64,000 bases of DNA from Neopestalotiopsis rosae (GCA_023078685.1 JALGAS010000005.1:1612001-1676000), one strand, 5' to 3'; counted from the stretch's first letter, positions 23,843 to 36,277 are shown. Notes: generated by a model not told the origin, from the sequence alone. Translations and numbers: made by a program.

Positions 23843-26800
23843 GCTGATTACGTCTCGAGGTTGGCGTTCTCTGGCCCTAGAAATGGGAAATCGGTAAGGT
23901 GGATGGCAGTCGGAAAGAAAGTTGACTTTCTTGGAAATAGACGTCAAGCTGGAAATGTGTATGTATATTGGACCTCGGAATCAAATACCACCACCACTCG
24001 TGTGTTACGGTAGCGCCGGCAATGACATCAACTAGCCACCAAACCTAGAGGACCATAGCCGGTCCACCTGTCTCTTATTTCTCCATCATGTCGGCGCTAG
24101 GGAACAGCCTTGAGCCGAACCAGGAGATAGCGCTCTGTTTTCGCGGATAGGCGCTTGGAGGCGGCCTGGAGCGTCCAGTTATCCCGAATTGGTGGGCTTT
24201 GTAAAACGGCAGAGCATGCGCGGATGGTCGGGTTGCGCCGCAAAGTCGCATTCGCTAACGAGCCAGAGAGGCTGCAACGTCGCCTCGCATATATTCCGCC
24301 TGTCAGATCAGATGGTGTGCGTATGCGTGTGTGCAGAGTGAACGATCATTGTCCGTTATAATAATAAGCTTTGATGCGCATGAGCTCGTTAATCGGATTG
24401 AGCCCGGCACACCGGTGGGCAGCAACAGCAACGGTTTACCGAGTCTGGAATAATGCCCGGGTCGGCCGGTCCAGTTGGGTGATCGGTAGGGTGGCCCGGT
24501 ACGGAGGACTGGTCATTTCTGATACTTCTTGGCCGTGCATGCATCAGCTATAGGTAGATCTTCAAGATGTAATCGTCAATGCCATTACCGACTCTGGTTA
24601 GGCTTCACGGTCTATTCATGCCCTGCGCCAATTCCAGGACCCTTCTGTGCCTAACCTCGAGAGGAGACTGTCCATTTCGAGTTCTTGGATATCGCATCAC
24701 GTCCGCTGCTTGTCATTGACAATGCCCAAAGTGACACCATGGGGAACACTCGGAGGAATAGAAGTTGCCGCTCTTTAGCTCACCGACTGTTGAAAAGTTC
24801 TCTGCTATTGTGTGGTGGATTCGATTACACATGTGATAAAAGGCATAGCCGAAATCGAGCATGGATTACCCCGTCCTATCCTGCTATTATGCCTGCAGGG
24901 GCTGCACCGGCAAGCTGATCAGTGCTCAGTGCTTACCAATCGCAAAAAGATTGCATTGTAATATGCAGTTGACAACTCATATTCTCAGGGTCATTTTTCT
25001 TGCACAAGTGCCTGCATTAGACACTTATCCCAGGCTTCGAACGCTGGGTCGTTCTATCACCAACTATGACTTGTTACCATCTCACCTGATTCTTGCTCAA
25101 TTTGGAAACAATCCTCTTACGGGCCAGTATAGGCTCTCAAGAGTGAAACTAGTAGCGGCTTCGCTCCTTGAGGCGTTGATGAGTTCATCCATCTAGTTTG
25201 CAGATAAAGACATGCACAGATCCGGTGTCCATACGTTGCTGTACTTGGTCGACCCGGGCCTCTGGACGCAGTCTTTGCAAGCGATATTGCACAGACACAC
25301 ATCAAAGATGGACAGGGTAACAGAAGACCATCACGTCGCCGAATGGATCGAGAGGTGATGCCAGTAGAAGTGAAGTGGTTGGCGATCGTCGCTCGCGGAC
25401 TCTTGGCAGTTTTCCATGTGTTTCAAGCGGACTTGTCACTCTTCCAAGCGCTGGAACCACTTGGCACTCTTGCGCTGTCGACATCTTGAGTAAGACAGCA
25501 AGAGAACCCGTGACTGACAAGCTCAACGATGAAGCTTCAGGCCAACGACAATGCTTTGGCTATGTCCGACATCTCGTATGACTGCCAGTCATTGAAGCGA
25601 CGTCCACTCGGTAGAAAACAACAAGATGTAGTCGCGGTTGGAGAGAAAGCTGTCTTCTAGACCTAGCGAGACTCTGGAATGGGTGATTCATATTCGAATT
25701 CATGGCTACGCTCGCCATCATTCCAGCAGAGTGCCAAAAAGACTGGGCGGGACTTGTCTGTTGTCTCTCCGGCGGCGAAACTTGTTGAACAGACCAGCAA
25801 CCCTGGGTAACATGGTCTTAGGTATCAAAGTCGATGGTCAGCATCCGCCCTCGAATGTTGCTAGATACTCTCTTCTGTTTGTGGCGCCAGCCAAGAGTCG
25901 CGCGACGTTTGCGGATAGACGAATATGGTACAGAGAAAGCACACCAATGTTTTCGCCTCGGTAGATTGTCGCGCATGGGGATTCAGCTGAAGTGTCGGTA
26001 TCGGTTACTAGGTCGTTGCCAAGTAGACCTCAAGTGTGCCTGCTAGAGTGTCGAGTTGGAATAACACAGAAGAAGCAGGAATACGACACCAGGCCTGACG
26101 AAAATGTGAAAGCTAGTCGGAAGTGCTTGTCGGATTTGGAGAGCCGTCGAATTCCAAGTTAAAGATAGCAGAGAAACAAGGTCCAAGGGCTGAACCCAAC
26201 AACCGAGGTCGGCAAGGCTTCCCAGTCAGATCTCTGCTCCGGGACATCTCCCGTGAAAGGCGTATTTTTATTTTGTATAGACTTTTTGTCACCATCGCGC
26301 GCTCTGAAATCCTCGGATGACTAGAAGCGCCAATGGCGTTCGTGGGTACGCCCAAGACGATAGCAGCCGGCAGTAGCTCGCGATTGTGGAAATTGCGGCT
26401 GTTTTACCAGGCATCGGCCACCGAACCAGTCATAGACTAGACGTCCGGCGACAATTCCGGGGATGGGTTGGTAACATGGCGAGAGGATATGATTGTGAAG
26501 AAGAGACAGGCGAAGCGAGAGATGACGTCGAGATGCAGTAGAGGATACATACTATTGAAATATAATCAGAAGGAACAAAACGTTCATATTCGCGTACGGT
26601 AGTCGGCCTGTGTCGAAACTATGGCATGTACAAATGTTACCGACAAAGCCTCGGCTGGCACGGTTTATATGCGTTCAAATTGCTTGGTCTGATAGTGAGA
26701 TTTGGGGATGCGCGATCGATGATCGATTCGTCGAGAACCTCGCCGACCGATTGATGAGCGTTGTTGGTGTCTGTGATAATCCTCGAATCGGGGCCGACAA

Positions 26801-26908
26801 CCGGAATGGAAGGCTGCCAAAGACTTAACACTGGAGGAGTAAGACCTTGCAGGTTGTAAAGGGAAATGGCTTGAACGAGCCTTCCTTGCAGTAATGACAG
26901 TGGGTTGC

Positions 26909-26956
26909 AATTGCTGCAACTGCTGCAACTGCTGCATCTGCTGCATCTGCTGCATA
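26909..26956. repeat. Trinucleotide-like repeat (CTGCAA/CTGCAT)
   Basis: About five consecutive units of nine bases, TGCTGCAAC or TGCTGCATC. Read on the minus strand it would encode Gln-Gln-Leu and Gln-Gln-Met repeats, but there is no credible gene around it. Confidence 0.7.
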
Positions 26957-29378
26957 CAGGTACCAAAATCACGACCTACCTGCAAAATACAATTGGCAGA
27001 TTGAGAGGAGATGGCTCATTGTATACTTCACATACTCAATACCATCCCCAATCATATTGCTTTCTGTTTACGAAGTATGGTGAACTGGCCAAGCAGCATT
27101 TTGGCGGACGGAGAGTGTGTAATCACAAATGACTGTTCCAAGATTAGCAAAAGCCCTCACCAGAGTTACTACTCAGCAAAGATTTAGCACCAACGTGATA
27201 GCGGAATGATATTCATGTCCACTTCGGCCCGTCGAATTCCACACGACCCCAGGGATCCCATTGACCGCCATCACCGCCATCCTCAGGCTCAATCAGTTGA
27301 TACGAGGTTCATCGACTCTGGCCCCATGTGGTATGATTGATCGGTAGCATGGGCTCTTCTAGGCCGGGAGTCCACAGCTTATCCGGAGATCAACCCCAGA
27401 CAGAGAAGCAATGCAATCTCGCCAGCGTCCAGTCCAGGGTTATGTACGTACCGTACGTAATCTTTCTTGGAGTCACAATAGTAAACATGCAGCCCGCGAG
27501 CTGCCAGCTGCCAGAAGTCAGGAGCCAGGAGAAGGAGAAATGGAAGGGACAAAAAAAGACGCTCAGAAGCCAAGCTAATCGACGACGGGTCTTGGCTCTT
27601 CAAGGGATGAACCACAAACCGCGATCTTGCACGGTTCGCTCTTTTGTCTGTTCATTTCCACCAAGGCATGGAGTCGTATCCACCGTCGTGGCCAGGCTCG
27701 ACGGAACCACAAAAAAGGCTTCAATATTGCCGACAACCTGCCTTGCTTGCTCTGGCTTCTTGCCTGGCAACATGGAACTTCGACAGGCAAGCAGGCGATG
27801 CTCAACAGAAGAGACGGCAGCCAGTTGCCATGCCTCTGGGAATTCAATGAACCCAAATCAATGTTCAAGGACAGACTGTAACAACCATGCTTTTTACTAA
27901 GACTTGCAGCCAGAGATGAGTTTTAATGAGCCCAGGAATATCGATTACTACTATGACTACAAAGTCGCTGCGCAATCAAAGCCTACACAGTACAGCGCTG
28001 GATCGCTGCCCTAACAGGACTGACGACAGGGCAACTCTAAAGCTTTGAGCCCCCAACTCCATCATGTCCGCAAATGCCATGCACTAAAATTCTCCAACTA
28101 GACTAGCAGATCGTCTTATCTCTCTCACCAAGTTCGTCCTTTTGCGAGATCAGACGACAGGACCAATAGGCAACGGCGAGAGGTTCATGGTTGTTACTTG
28201 TTTGTTTTCATCCATGGATATTGTCTAGACAATAACTCACAATGAGTCTATTTTTTCTCACTCTGGATGCAGATACCGCCGAAGGGCTATGCCATCGGCC
28301 AGAGCGGCCATAGCCTCGTTGCATGAACAAACAAAAGCCCCGAATTGCGCGGGAAATTCGTCGGGAATACGTCTCCAGCATGTCATCGATCTTTCTTTGG
28401 CAGAATAGGACATCCAGTAACCCAGCCGAGCCAGCATAACACCCAGTGCCCACGCACTGGCATCTGGGGGCTGTCCTGTCATTGGACATTCCAGTCTTTG
28501 TCAGTGGCCGAGCTATTGCTTCTTCCAGACATTGGGACGATTGAACTAGTGGTGCCGCAATTTCCCAATGCTTCCCCCCAGTCCAGTCAACATGCACCCT
28601 TTGGCACCCTGTCCTGTCACTGTCCGTCCATCCATTGTGCTGTTCCATGGCATGGGTTCTGCTCCCGAATCCTTGCCGCGGTACCTGGCATTAGGGCCGC
28701 CCTCCTTCTTTTCTTCCCCCTTGCCAACGGAAGATGAATGAACAAACGAACGAACGCCCCCGGAGCAGCACCATGGTGATAGTGTTAGTAAGTCGTCCTG
28801 GCGGATTGAGGTTCTGGTAGCCGCTATCACACTAGGAAGCGCTTCGCGGCACTACCAATCTCCAGTTCTCTAGCCAATTCAAATCATTGCACATGCTATC
28901 ATTATGCCAAGGAAGCGAATTTGGTGACATGGGTATTCATCACGCCGCGCCGTTGCCCTTGCCCCTTTCCAGCTCCCTCTCAGCAAGTCTCGATCTTTTG
29001 GTCCTTGGCCGGGCAGGTTGCGATGTCCACTCACACAAACACGACGGCAGAGCCAAGCAGAAAGGAACCTGTTTCCCCTATCTGTGGATGTGCGCCCACT
29101 AGTGAGTGAGTGCAATGTTGCAATGTACAGCCTGCAGCTAGCCAGCTGGCATAGATCAGCAGCCCCAAGATGGAGACCCAAAAAGACCGCTGCGCCAAGG
29201 TTCCCTGGGACCTGCATGAGGCCGGGTTACCTGCGAGGCGAAATAACGTGGACGAAAAAATAGAACGGGGGGATCCAGAACGGTTGTTGACTTGACCCAT
29301 TGGGGAGGAGGACCCAGTATAATGGATAGTCAGGTAGTATGGGCTGCCAGGTGCGCGCCATCCCATGTCCCAAGTTGG

Positions 29379-29386
29379 TATATAAA
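29379..29386 (+). promoter_or_regulatory. TATA box of the GPI-protein gene
   Basis: TATATAAA lies 187 bases before the start codon. A pyrimidine-rich leader with CAAC-type initiator sequences follows (TCTCCTCACCCACAACT). This is the arrangement typical of strongly expressed filamentous fungal genes. Confidence 0.6.
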
Positions 29387-29572
29387 TCTATGCCGTCCAA
29401 ACCTGGCACAATCTTGTCCTCCCCTTCTCTCCTCACCCACAACTGCGTTCACTACCTGACTTATCAGTCAATTACATTCGTTCTCACGCCGCACAACTAA
29501 TTACTCAAACCGCAACCTAATAATCCTCCGACTCTACAAACTCAACCGAGTTTTAATACCAAATCAGTCAAA

Positions 29573-30147
29573 ATGAAGTTCACCGTTGCCGCTGTCGCTG
29601 CCCTCGCCGCTGGTGCCCAGGCCTCGTACGCCGCCAGCAACGTCACCTACGTTACTGAGGTCGTCACTGCCTACACCACCTACTGCCCGGCTGCTACCGA
29701 GCTCACCTACGGTGGCAAGACCTACACTGTCTCTGAGGTAAGCCGCCATCCCGCCTGTTCTGTTCCTAACGGACGGGTAGCCCTGCCGAAAGTCAATCTG
29801 GATGCTAACCAAACTCAAAAATATAGGCCACTACCCTGACCATCACTGACTGCCCTTGCACCGTCAGCAAGCCCGTCTACACCACCAGCAGCGTCGTGTG
29901 CAGCACCTGCACTGCTCCCTCCAGCTCTGCTCCTCTCTACCCTACCCACCAGGCCAACGGCACCGTTGCCACCAGCACCGGTGTTGCCGCCACCGGTGGC
30001 TACACCACCTCCAAGGCCACCTCCAGCAGCACCTCCCCCGCCGCTGCCTCCTCCACCGTCCCCGCTACCGCCGGTGCCGGAAAGGTCGCTGCTCTCTCCG
30101 GAGCCGCCCTTGCTGGAGCCGCTGGTCTCTTCGCCGTTCTGTTGTAA
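29573..30147 (+). CDS. Small GPI-anchored cell-wall protein
   Basis: Predicted extracellular wall protein of 161 aa in two exons (29573-29737 and 29827-30147, phase 0). Residues 1-18 form a signal peptide (MKFTVAAVAALAAGAQAS). A cysteine-containing core follows, with YVTEVVTAYTTYCP, TYGGKTYTV and TLTITDCPCTVS. This is a pattern I associate with fungal wall proteins of the CCG-6-like or serine-rich GPI type. After it comes a Ser/Thr/Ala-rich stalk suited to O-mannosylation. The last 20 residues are hydrophobic (GAALAGAAGLFAVLL) after a small-residue stretch, which fits a GPI-attachment signal. Codon choice is strongly biased to C-ending codons, and the promoter has a clear TATA box, so expression is probably high. 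Exact function is unknown. Confidence 0.85.
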
Positions 30148-32482
30148 TCGCCCTCTCGCATTTGCGTCTATCTTACGATCTTCTTTGTCGATAATACCTA
30201 ATGGACGACGGAAGCAGTATGGATGATATGAAGGAGTATGGTGATTAGACTGGGGGTGGTTTTTTAGGCACTCTGGTTATTCTGCATTGCACCATTGGAG
30301 TCACTGGGCCCAGCGATGTCGGATTTCATTCTTGTAATTTCTTGTCTCGGTGTTTGGACAAACGATACCATCAAATCTCAACCCACGGAAGGGTTCACAG
30401 TTGCTTGTGCGGTCCGAAGGATTATGGAATAGGGCCAAAAAAGGAACACAGGAGGCCGTTCTCGGTCATTGGAAGACCAACGACTACTTTTCTTGACAAA
30501 ATCAAATCACCTATTCCGCCTTCTCAAGCCATCTCCGTCCGTCCGTCCGTCCGTCTCTTACACCCAAGAGCTTGCATGTTACCCATTATGTGCTTGCCCT
30601 CCCTTTCGCAATTTGGCCTGGGTACCAAAGTTTGTCAAGGGCAAGTGAAATTTCGACAATCCTTAGGAAGCCTTTTTACTTGAGTATACTATGCCCGCTG
30701 GATGTTTTATTGGTCTTTTGGTCAAGTTTAATTCTCCCAATGTTGCTCATGTACATAGCAAACATGGAAACGAAGATCAAGTTTTGGTCCGGCAAATTAC
30801 AGCCCTTCAGAGTCCTCTCGCCAATCGTGAAGTGTGATGTCATAGTAGTCGAGAATCCACCTATCTGTGGATAACGTAATTGTGAGGCGTCCTTGAGATG
30901 CAGCTGGAAAGTTTGTTATGTGATGCAAGATAATAGGGTCTCCTGATATTGCGTGGGAACATTCTGCCCTGAAATTATGCATATGCCTTTCTTGCACTTG
31001 GTTCACTGCCACAATGTTGCTGCCTATACACCTGCAAGCTACGAATACTTCTTTGGACGCGAGTTCTGATGATGGTGCTTGGTAAACAAAATATCTTGCC
31101 GACTCATCAACAGCAAGAGTGGCGCTGTTTGACCATGTCGTGTGCAAAGTATCCCAATATAGATTATCATGTCTTACGAGCAAATTCCAAAATAAACATG
31201 TCCGACTTCTAGAAGATCCAAAAATCCGAATCATGCACGTTGCTCGGGTCTCATATAGTTTGGTCTATCCCCCTCCCTTCCCGTGCCGTGAAACATGGCA
31301 CGAGAGCCGGCAGGCAGAAAACGATCGACAAAAGGTTTAAACCAATGATTGTCTCGAGGCATATGGTCGTACTATTTCTTGAAACAAACTATCCAGCCGG
31401 TTGGAAGTCAAGTTTTAATTCCCTACGCTGGCTCGGCTGGGTCTTGTTCGTTGGCAGTGCAAAACCCACCTGCACCCGACCAAACCGAACCACCAAAAGC
31501 GTTGCGGGAGTTGACTTGTACTACTTATTACTATGTATGATGGAGGGTGCGTGGTGTGACACAGCCGACAGCCTATCTTCACACTACTGCAGGTACCAAG
31601 GGAGGAAAGCAGATGCGCTGACGCTGACGCAAGCCCAATGATCCCCCAATCGACCGACTGGCCTGGGCCTTGGGTTCCCCGTCCAATTCCTCTCCCTTAC
31701 ATGCTGGCGTAATACAGTGTGTACCGGAACCCTGCATGTATGCATGACTCGGATTTCAGTTCCTCTTTTTTTCACATCGAACAATTTTTTTTACATACTT
31801 CATTTGAGATTACAGTGGCGAGTAGTAAGTTGTCTCTTACGTGATAATGAAAATGAATAAGACATGAGATGAACTTGCATAATTCATCGACATAATTCAT
31901 CACATCTATCACCAGCACTGGGATGCACAACGGCGGCTCGATGCGCCTACGAACATGTGGTAATGGTGCATCCTATTGGTACCACGCCGCGCCGTACTAT
32001 AATGCTAATACGACCATTCGGAGTGCACTCCCGTCAGCGCGTCACCAACGTGACGCGTACATGAGTCGGACGATTCGTCCTGCAGTTCTTTCTTGATCAC
32101 TGGCACTATCTATCCCATCATCAGTATAGATTTCTCTGCATGTAGCCCAGCGTGTTGGTCAAGCATTCTGGCGGTATAGGTACGTAATAACAGGCCTCTG
32201 AACTCTGAAGGAGCCTGTAAGTGGCTACGTATACGATTTCACTCAGAGCAAATCGAGACAAAGGCAGTAAGTAGTATGGGTTCGTACCATCAGTGGAAAT
32301 TTGGACATGGTAGCATCAAATTCTCTGATCCGCCTTGCTACGAAATGGCTCAGAATCCGAACTGGCCTCGCAGAGCATCTCTCTGTTCCGAGCCCGAGAA
32401 GCGAGTGATTTCCAAAAGAAGGGCCTTTTTCTCGCCCAAGAGCTACAAAGCCTAGATGACTTCCTCCCCCAGCCCACCCTCT
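30148..32482. other. Convergent spacer, one weak orphan frame
   Basis: About 2.3 kb between the end of the GPI-protein gene and the end of the GH45 gene. A minus-strand frame at 30797-31234 (145 codons) is the most protein-like segment but matches nothing I recognise. A short CCGT microsatellite occurs at 30538-30553. Confidence 0.5.
30797..31234 (-). CDS. Hypothetical ORF, weak
   Basis: Uninterrupted frame of 145 codons with a balanced amino-acid composition and no low-complexity tracts, including ESARYFVYQAPSSELASKE and a C-terminal YDITLHDWREDSEGL. I recognise no domain, signal peptide or membrane segment. It lies alone in a non-coding spacer. It could be a small real gene, a gene relic, or chance. 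Low confidence. Confidence 0.2.
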   Translation of the reverse strand: MIRIFGSSRSRTCLFWNLLVRHDNLYWDTLHTTWSNSATLAVDESARYFVYQAPSSELASKEVFVACRCIGSNIVAVNQVQERHMHNFRAECSHAISGDPIILHHITNFPAASQGRLTITLSTDRWILDYYDITLHDWREDSEGL

Positions 32483-33561
32483 CTATGCCGCCGGGAAAGA
32501 CGAGTCGTCGTCGCGCGTGCAGCCCGACTTGGCCGTGATCTCGCTCGGGCACGACACCTGCTCAAAGGTGACGCCGGGGTTGTCGGCGCCCTCGAACCAG
32601 TCGAACCGGAACTGGCAGCCGGCCACGAGGCTCGACGGCATCGAGTCGCAGTCGGACCGGGAGCTGACGCCGCCGTACTGGGCTCCCGGCAGGGCCGAGC
32701 CGAACTCTGACGTGCATCCGTCAAAGATGCCACTGTTGTGTTTTCAATTTCTGTTAGTTTTTGGTTCCTTCTCTCCGTTTGTCAGAATGGAGAGATTCCA
32801 GAGTCAACTTACACTCCGCCACCGGGGATCAGAATATCGAACTGGTTGGAGCCGAGGTCGCCACCAGTGTTGGTTGACTGCACAATCATTGTCTTGCCAG
32901 AGACGGCGCCAGAGGTAAAGGTGAGCCTGTTATGTCAGACAGAGTCAGCCAATCACTTTTGATATACTCCATGATACCATATTGTCCACACTGAAACTCA
33001 CTTATAACAAGCACAGCACCAGGTCGACTCGGACCCTCCGCTAATGGCCGTGGCCGCAAAGCCGTACGCCAAAGTGTCGCTGACGGCCCAGGGCGAGTTG
33101 TCGGTGCAGGTGTAGGCGGTGCCGCCATCGCAGCCCGACTTTGTGTCCACGTCGGCCAGCACGCTGTCGTTCTTGTCGCATGTGTCTACCGGGGCGCTGA
33201 CCGAGGCTTTGCCGGACCACTGTAGATTCATTACATGATTTAGCAATTGCTCTTTGTGGGTAGCTTTCGAACACGCTTTTGGGAAAGAAGAGAAACATGG
33301 AAAGATGAGATGAAGAATCCCATATTCTCAGTCCATACACCTCAGATATGGCTGAACAACCATGGTTGTACTTGGCAGCAGAAAGGCAATGGGTGCAGGA
33401 AACAAGAGGGAAAAGAATGTGCAATATCATGGCTGACATACCGCACAGCTGGGTTTGCAACAGTCCCAGTACCTCGTCGTCGTGCCAGTGCCACTCGCAG
33501 CATTAGCTGCCGCAAAGAGAGCAGACGAGGCGAACAAGCCGAGAATCTGAGAAGAGTGCAT
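32483..33561 (-). CDS. GH45 endoglucanase (cellulase), no cellulose-binding module
   Basis: Secreted endo-beta-1,4-glucanase of glycoside hydrolase family 45, 233 aa in four exons: 33561-33442, 33219-33002, 32926-32813 and 32732-32483 (120+218+114+250 nt). Residues 1-21 are a signal peptide ending ANA. The family signature [11 protein letters not shown] contains the catalytic base Asp33. The catalytic acid is Asp143 in NQFDILIP, and the assisting Asp is Asp136 in TGGD. These correspond to Asp10, Asp121 and Asp114 of Humicola EGV, whose sequence this follows closely, including WCCACY, GGGVGIFDGC and FRFDWF. The protein ends at DDSSFPAA, so linker and CBM1 are absent. All three introns have GT donors and CAG acceptors. 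Confidence is very high. Confidence 0.95.
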
Positions 33562-35333
33562 TTTGAAAGCAAGATACACACTTTGATGAGTAAAGGTAAA
33601 TCTCTTGTCGGACTGATCAAGTAGTGACGATTCGCTGTATAGAGGAATGTTTATTCATTCCCCAGTATCAGGACGCAGCGTCGCCACGGACTTCTTATAA
33701 TCCTATTACAGCAGTTTTTGTATCCGCATAATTCATTCCGGGGGCCCACCAAAGGGAGCGATCGTCATTGAAACCCAACCTGCTTTTCATTCCCTTCCCC
33801 TTTAGGAAATCAACTTTCTTGGTTCCTTTCCTTCCAAAAGCACTGTTGCTTTTGTGGACAGTGTCTTTTTCTTTCCCGTGAACCGTCGTTTTAGAAAAGC
33901 TGGTCACTAGTAGGGGTAAGTTGTGGACGGGGGGGCCCCCCCAAAAAAAAAGTTTACTACGACCGTAAACCAAAACGCCCTTCTCCTCCTCCAAATTTCC
34001 AACGGCGGCCAGCCTCCGAGAATGCCGGAACGGGCTACCCCCCTTGCCCGACTCCGCCGCCCCTTGGCTCCGAGCGAGTGACGCTCGAGGAGGCACAACA
34101 AAGGAGAAAAAAGTCTTGGTTCCAAGAAGATTGCCCATCGATATCCGGGTCGCGCAAGCCGCCATCCCGGTCAGTGTAATGGTGCAATGGTGCATGTACT
34201 GGGGCAATCTGTGCCGAAAGACCAAAAAAAAAAGGGCTTGTTCCAGGTAAAATCGTGGACGCTTTTTTCCAACCGGGAAACTTATTGTGGCACATGATCA
34301 TCGAACAGCGAGGCCAACAAGAGCAGAAGATTGACTGCTCCATTTCGATTCTTGTTTACTCGTAAGTAGGACACGCCAAAGGCTGTTTCGGAATCTGACT
34401 TCGGTCGACACGTTTAAGCATACCAGTACAGCTGTCCTAGAAAACAGGGATGACCCCCGACTGGTATAATAAATGGACTCTTTGCTGTTCCGTTAGCTAT
34501 TATAGAGCCAGCACATACCGATCAAGCAGATTGATGAATTTGTACGGGTCAAGTTTCGAATATGGCCAAAACTGACGTCAAAGGGACATGTTGTCGAGTT
34601 GATAGTATGCAAGCCAGATTAGCGAGTGCCCGTCATAAGTGCAAGGCGAACAAATACCATGCCAAGTCACTCAGAATCATGGAGACGATACACTGAAGAC
34701 TACACTGACGTGATTGTCTCTCTTCAAGGTGTATATTCCCAAGTAAAATAACATTATGTAGGCTATCCCGAAGTGTAGTATGACATCTTGATGCACTTTC
34801 AATTGGTGTTCTGGCTTGGTGGTCCTCTTTCACGTCACTTGACCACGCGCATTTTACTCAAACGTGACGGTCTGCCATGCAATCACCATTAGGAATTAAC
34901 AGGAAGGACAGGAAACTGAATCGAGTATCATACATCGCAGGTAAGTAGCTGGTTGGTATCGCTCACCGGACGTGGCTCTTTGTTGGCGCTGCAACGTGCT
35001 GCTGTTGACTGGAGATGATCTTGCATCGATACACATGCTATCATTCCAGAATTGTTGAGCATAAGTAATTTATAAATAGCTCACACTGTGTCTTTGATTT
35101 ATTGGATCGCGGACAAAATACTGACACCTTGATGATTAGCGGTAATGTAACATATGGTGAGAAATTCAAGAGTTCAGATTTTTCGAGATACACATGAAAG
35201 AAGAGTGACATGATAAAACCATGTGTATATGTAATATTTATCGATGCCAAATTCCATTGCGCATGGCTGCCAGAACCCCGAGAGCTCACACTATCGGATG
35301 CCCAGAAGGAAATCGAAATTAGTGGCCGACTTA
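33562..35333. promoter_or_regulatory. GH45 promoter region and spacer
   Basis: About 1.8 kb upstream of the GH45 gene. A TATA-like TTATAAGA lies near 33693-33700 on the minus strand. A block of seven G, seven C and nine A bases occurs at 33929-33951. No other gene is supported. Confidence 0.45.
33929..33951. repeat. G7-C7 palindrome followed by A9
   Basis: Seven G bases (33929-33935), seven C bases (33936-33942) and nine A bases (33943-33951) follow each other without interruption. The G/C part is a perfect 14-base palindrome upstream of the GH45 gene. Confidence 0.85.
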
Positions 35334-36277
35334 TTATTTCCTATCCTCAGACAGCCTCCTATTTTAGCCACTCCTCAGACAGCCTCGCCCACTAAGCCAC
35401 GTGCTCCTCAGCTGCCGCTCCTCCGCCTCCATCGCCCGCTCTCGGGTGGCCTCCTCCTCGACTAACTTCGCAAGGTCTGATCCTCCTTATAAGCCTTCTC
35501 ACGGGCCGCCTCTTTCCTCGCCTTGTTTGCCTGAAATTGCAGCGACTCCAAAACTGGAGCCGGCTTTTTCAGGGCTAAAACCGCTTAGTTATTTCTTTTC
35601 TTTTTTTTTCAGAAAGGGAAATAAATTCAAAGAAAGACTGCACGGAGACAAGAGATAAAGAAGGGAGAGGTTTTGAGATGAAAATTAACTTACCTATGCG
35701 ACTGACCGAGGCCGCGTCCTGGCGGCAAATAGCCTGTCTCCTTTTATGTACCTTTTTTTCTCTCTGCCGAAATTTGAACTAATCGATCCGAAGCGGGCTC
35801 CAGGAGAGCTAAAATCGATTAGTTTTCACTTTTATTTTTCAGGGGAAAAAAACCTTTCAAGGGAGAGAAAAAAAAGGGAGAGGTTTTAAGATGAAAATTA
35901 ACTTACCTATGCGACTGACCGAGGCGGCGTCCTCTCGGCAAATCGCCTGTCTCCTCTTGAGCACTTTTCGTTCTCTTCGCTTATACTTGAACTTATCGAT
36001 CCGAAGCAGACTACAGGAGAAGTAAGATCGATTAGTTTTCGCTTTTCATTTTCGACAAGAAAGAAGAAAAACCTCTCAAGGGAGAAAAAAAAGGGAAAGA
36101 TATTGAGACTGAAGTTGACCTACCAAGCCGGCTTACGGATGCCGCGTCTGGGCGGCAGATTGCCCTCCTTCTCTTCGCCACCTTTCTTTCTCTTCTTCTA
36201 TGCGTGATCTTATCGATCCGATTGCAGACGCGATCGGATAAGGCGGAGAGAATTTCAAGAATACAAAAGCAAGACAT
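35334..36277 (-). pseudogene. Decayed member of an unrecognised small basic gene family
   Basis: Same family as the gene at 46501-46928. Exon 1 (36277-36124, 154 nt, exactly the length of the intact copy) encodes MSCFCILEILSALSDR, then an Arg/Lys-rich part (RRRERKVAKRRRAICR) and DAASVSRL before a GTAGGT donor. The terminal exon starts at 35574 (ALKKPAPVLESLQFQANKAR). It reaches a premature stop at 35462-35464, after what looks like an insertion in GAGGATCAGACC. The ancestral frame resumes (KLVEEEATRERAMEAEERQ) and ends near 35334 at an RRLSEDRK-stop that matches the RRLSSDRE-stop of the intact copy. Between them lie two further diverged copies of the exon-1 3' part plus intron (35907-36010 and 35694-35808); neither splices in frame and one has a stop. 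Function unknown. Confidence 0.7.
35680..36130 (-). repeat. Tandem exon-plus-intron repeats (about 210 bp units)
   Basis: Three units each contain a segment encoding RRERK...RRxAICRxDAASVSR, a GTAAGTTAATT-like donor (GTAGGT in the first), and an intron rich in CTCTCCC and poly-T that ends near AACTAATCGAT. Unit spacing is about 210-215 bases. They are internal duplications of the small basic gene, already diverged. Confidence 0.75.

Larger units (their letters stand above)
23843..29572. other. Long gene-free interval
   Basis: About 5.7 kb with no gene I can support. Frames up to 187 codons exist on both strands but lack motifs, codon regularity or splice-linked partners. The stretch includes a CTGCAA/CTGCAT repeat (26909-26956). 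Its right end is the promoter of the GPI-protein gene. No terminal inverted repeats or transposase fragments were recognised. Confidence 0.5.

Noticed and set aside
23843..27300. Degenerate transposon
   Set aside because: No transposase or reverse-transcriptase motifs, terminal repeats or target-site duplications were recognised by eye; it cannot be supported without a repeat-library search.
27337..27900. Plus-strand frame of 187 codons
   Set aside because: Cys/Arg/Ser-rich random-looking composition, no domain and no homology-like blocks.
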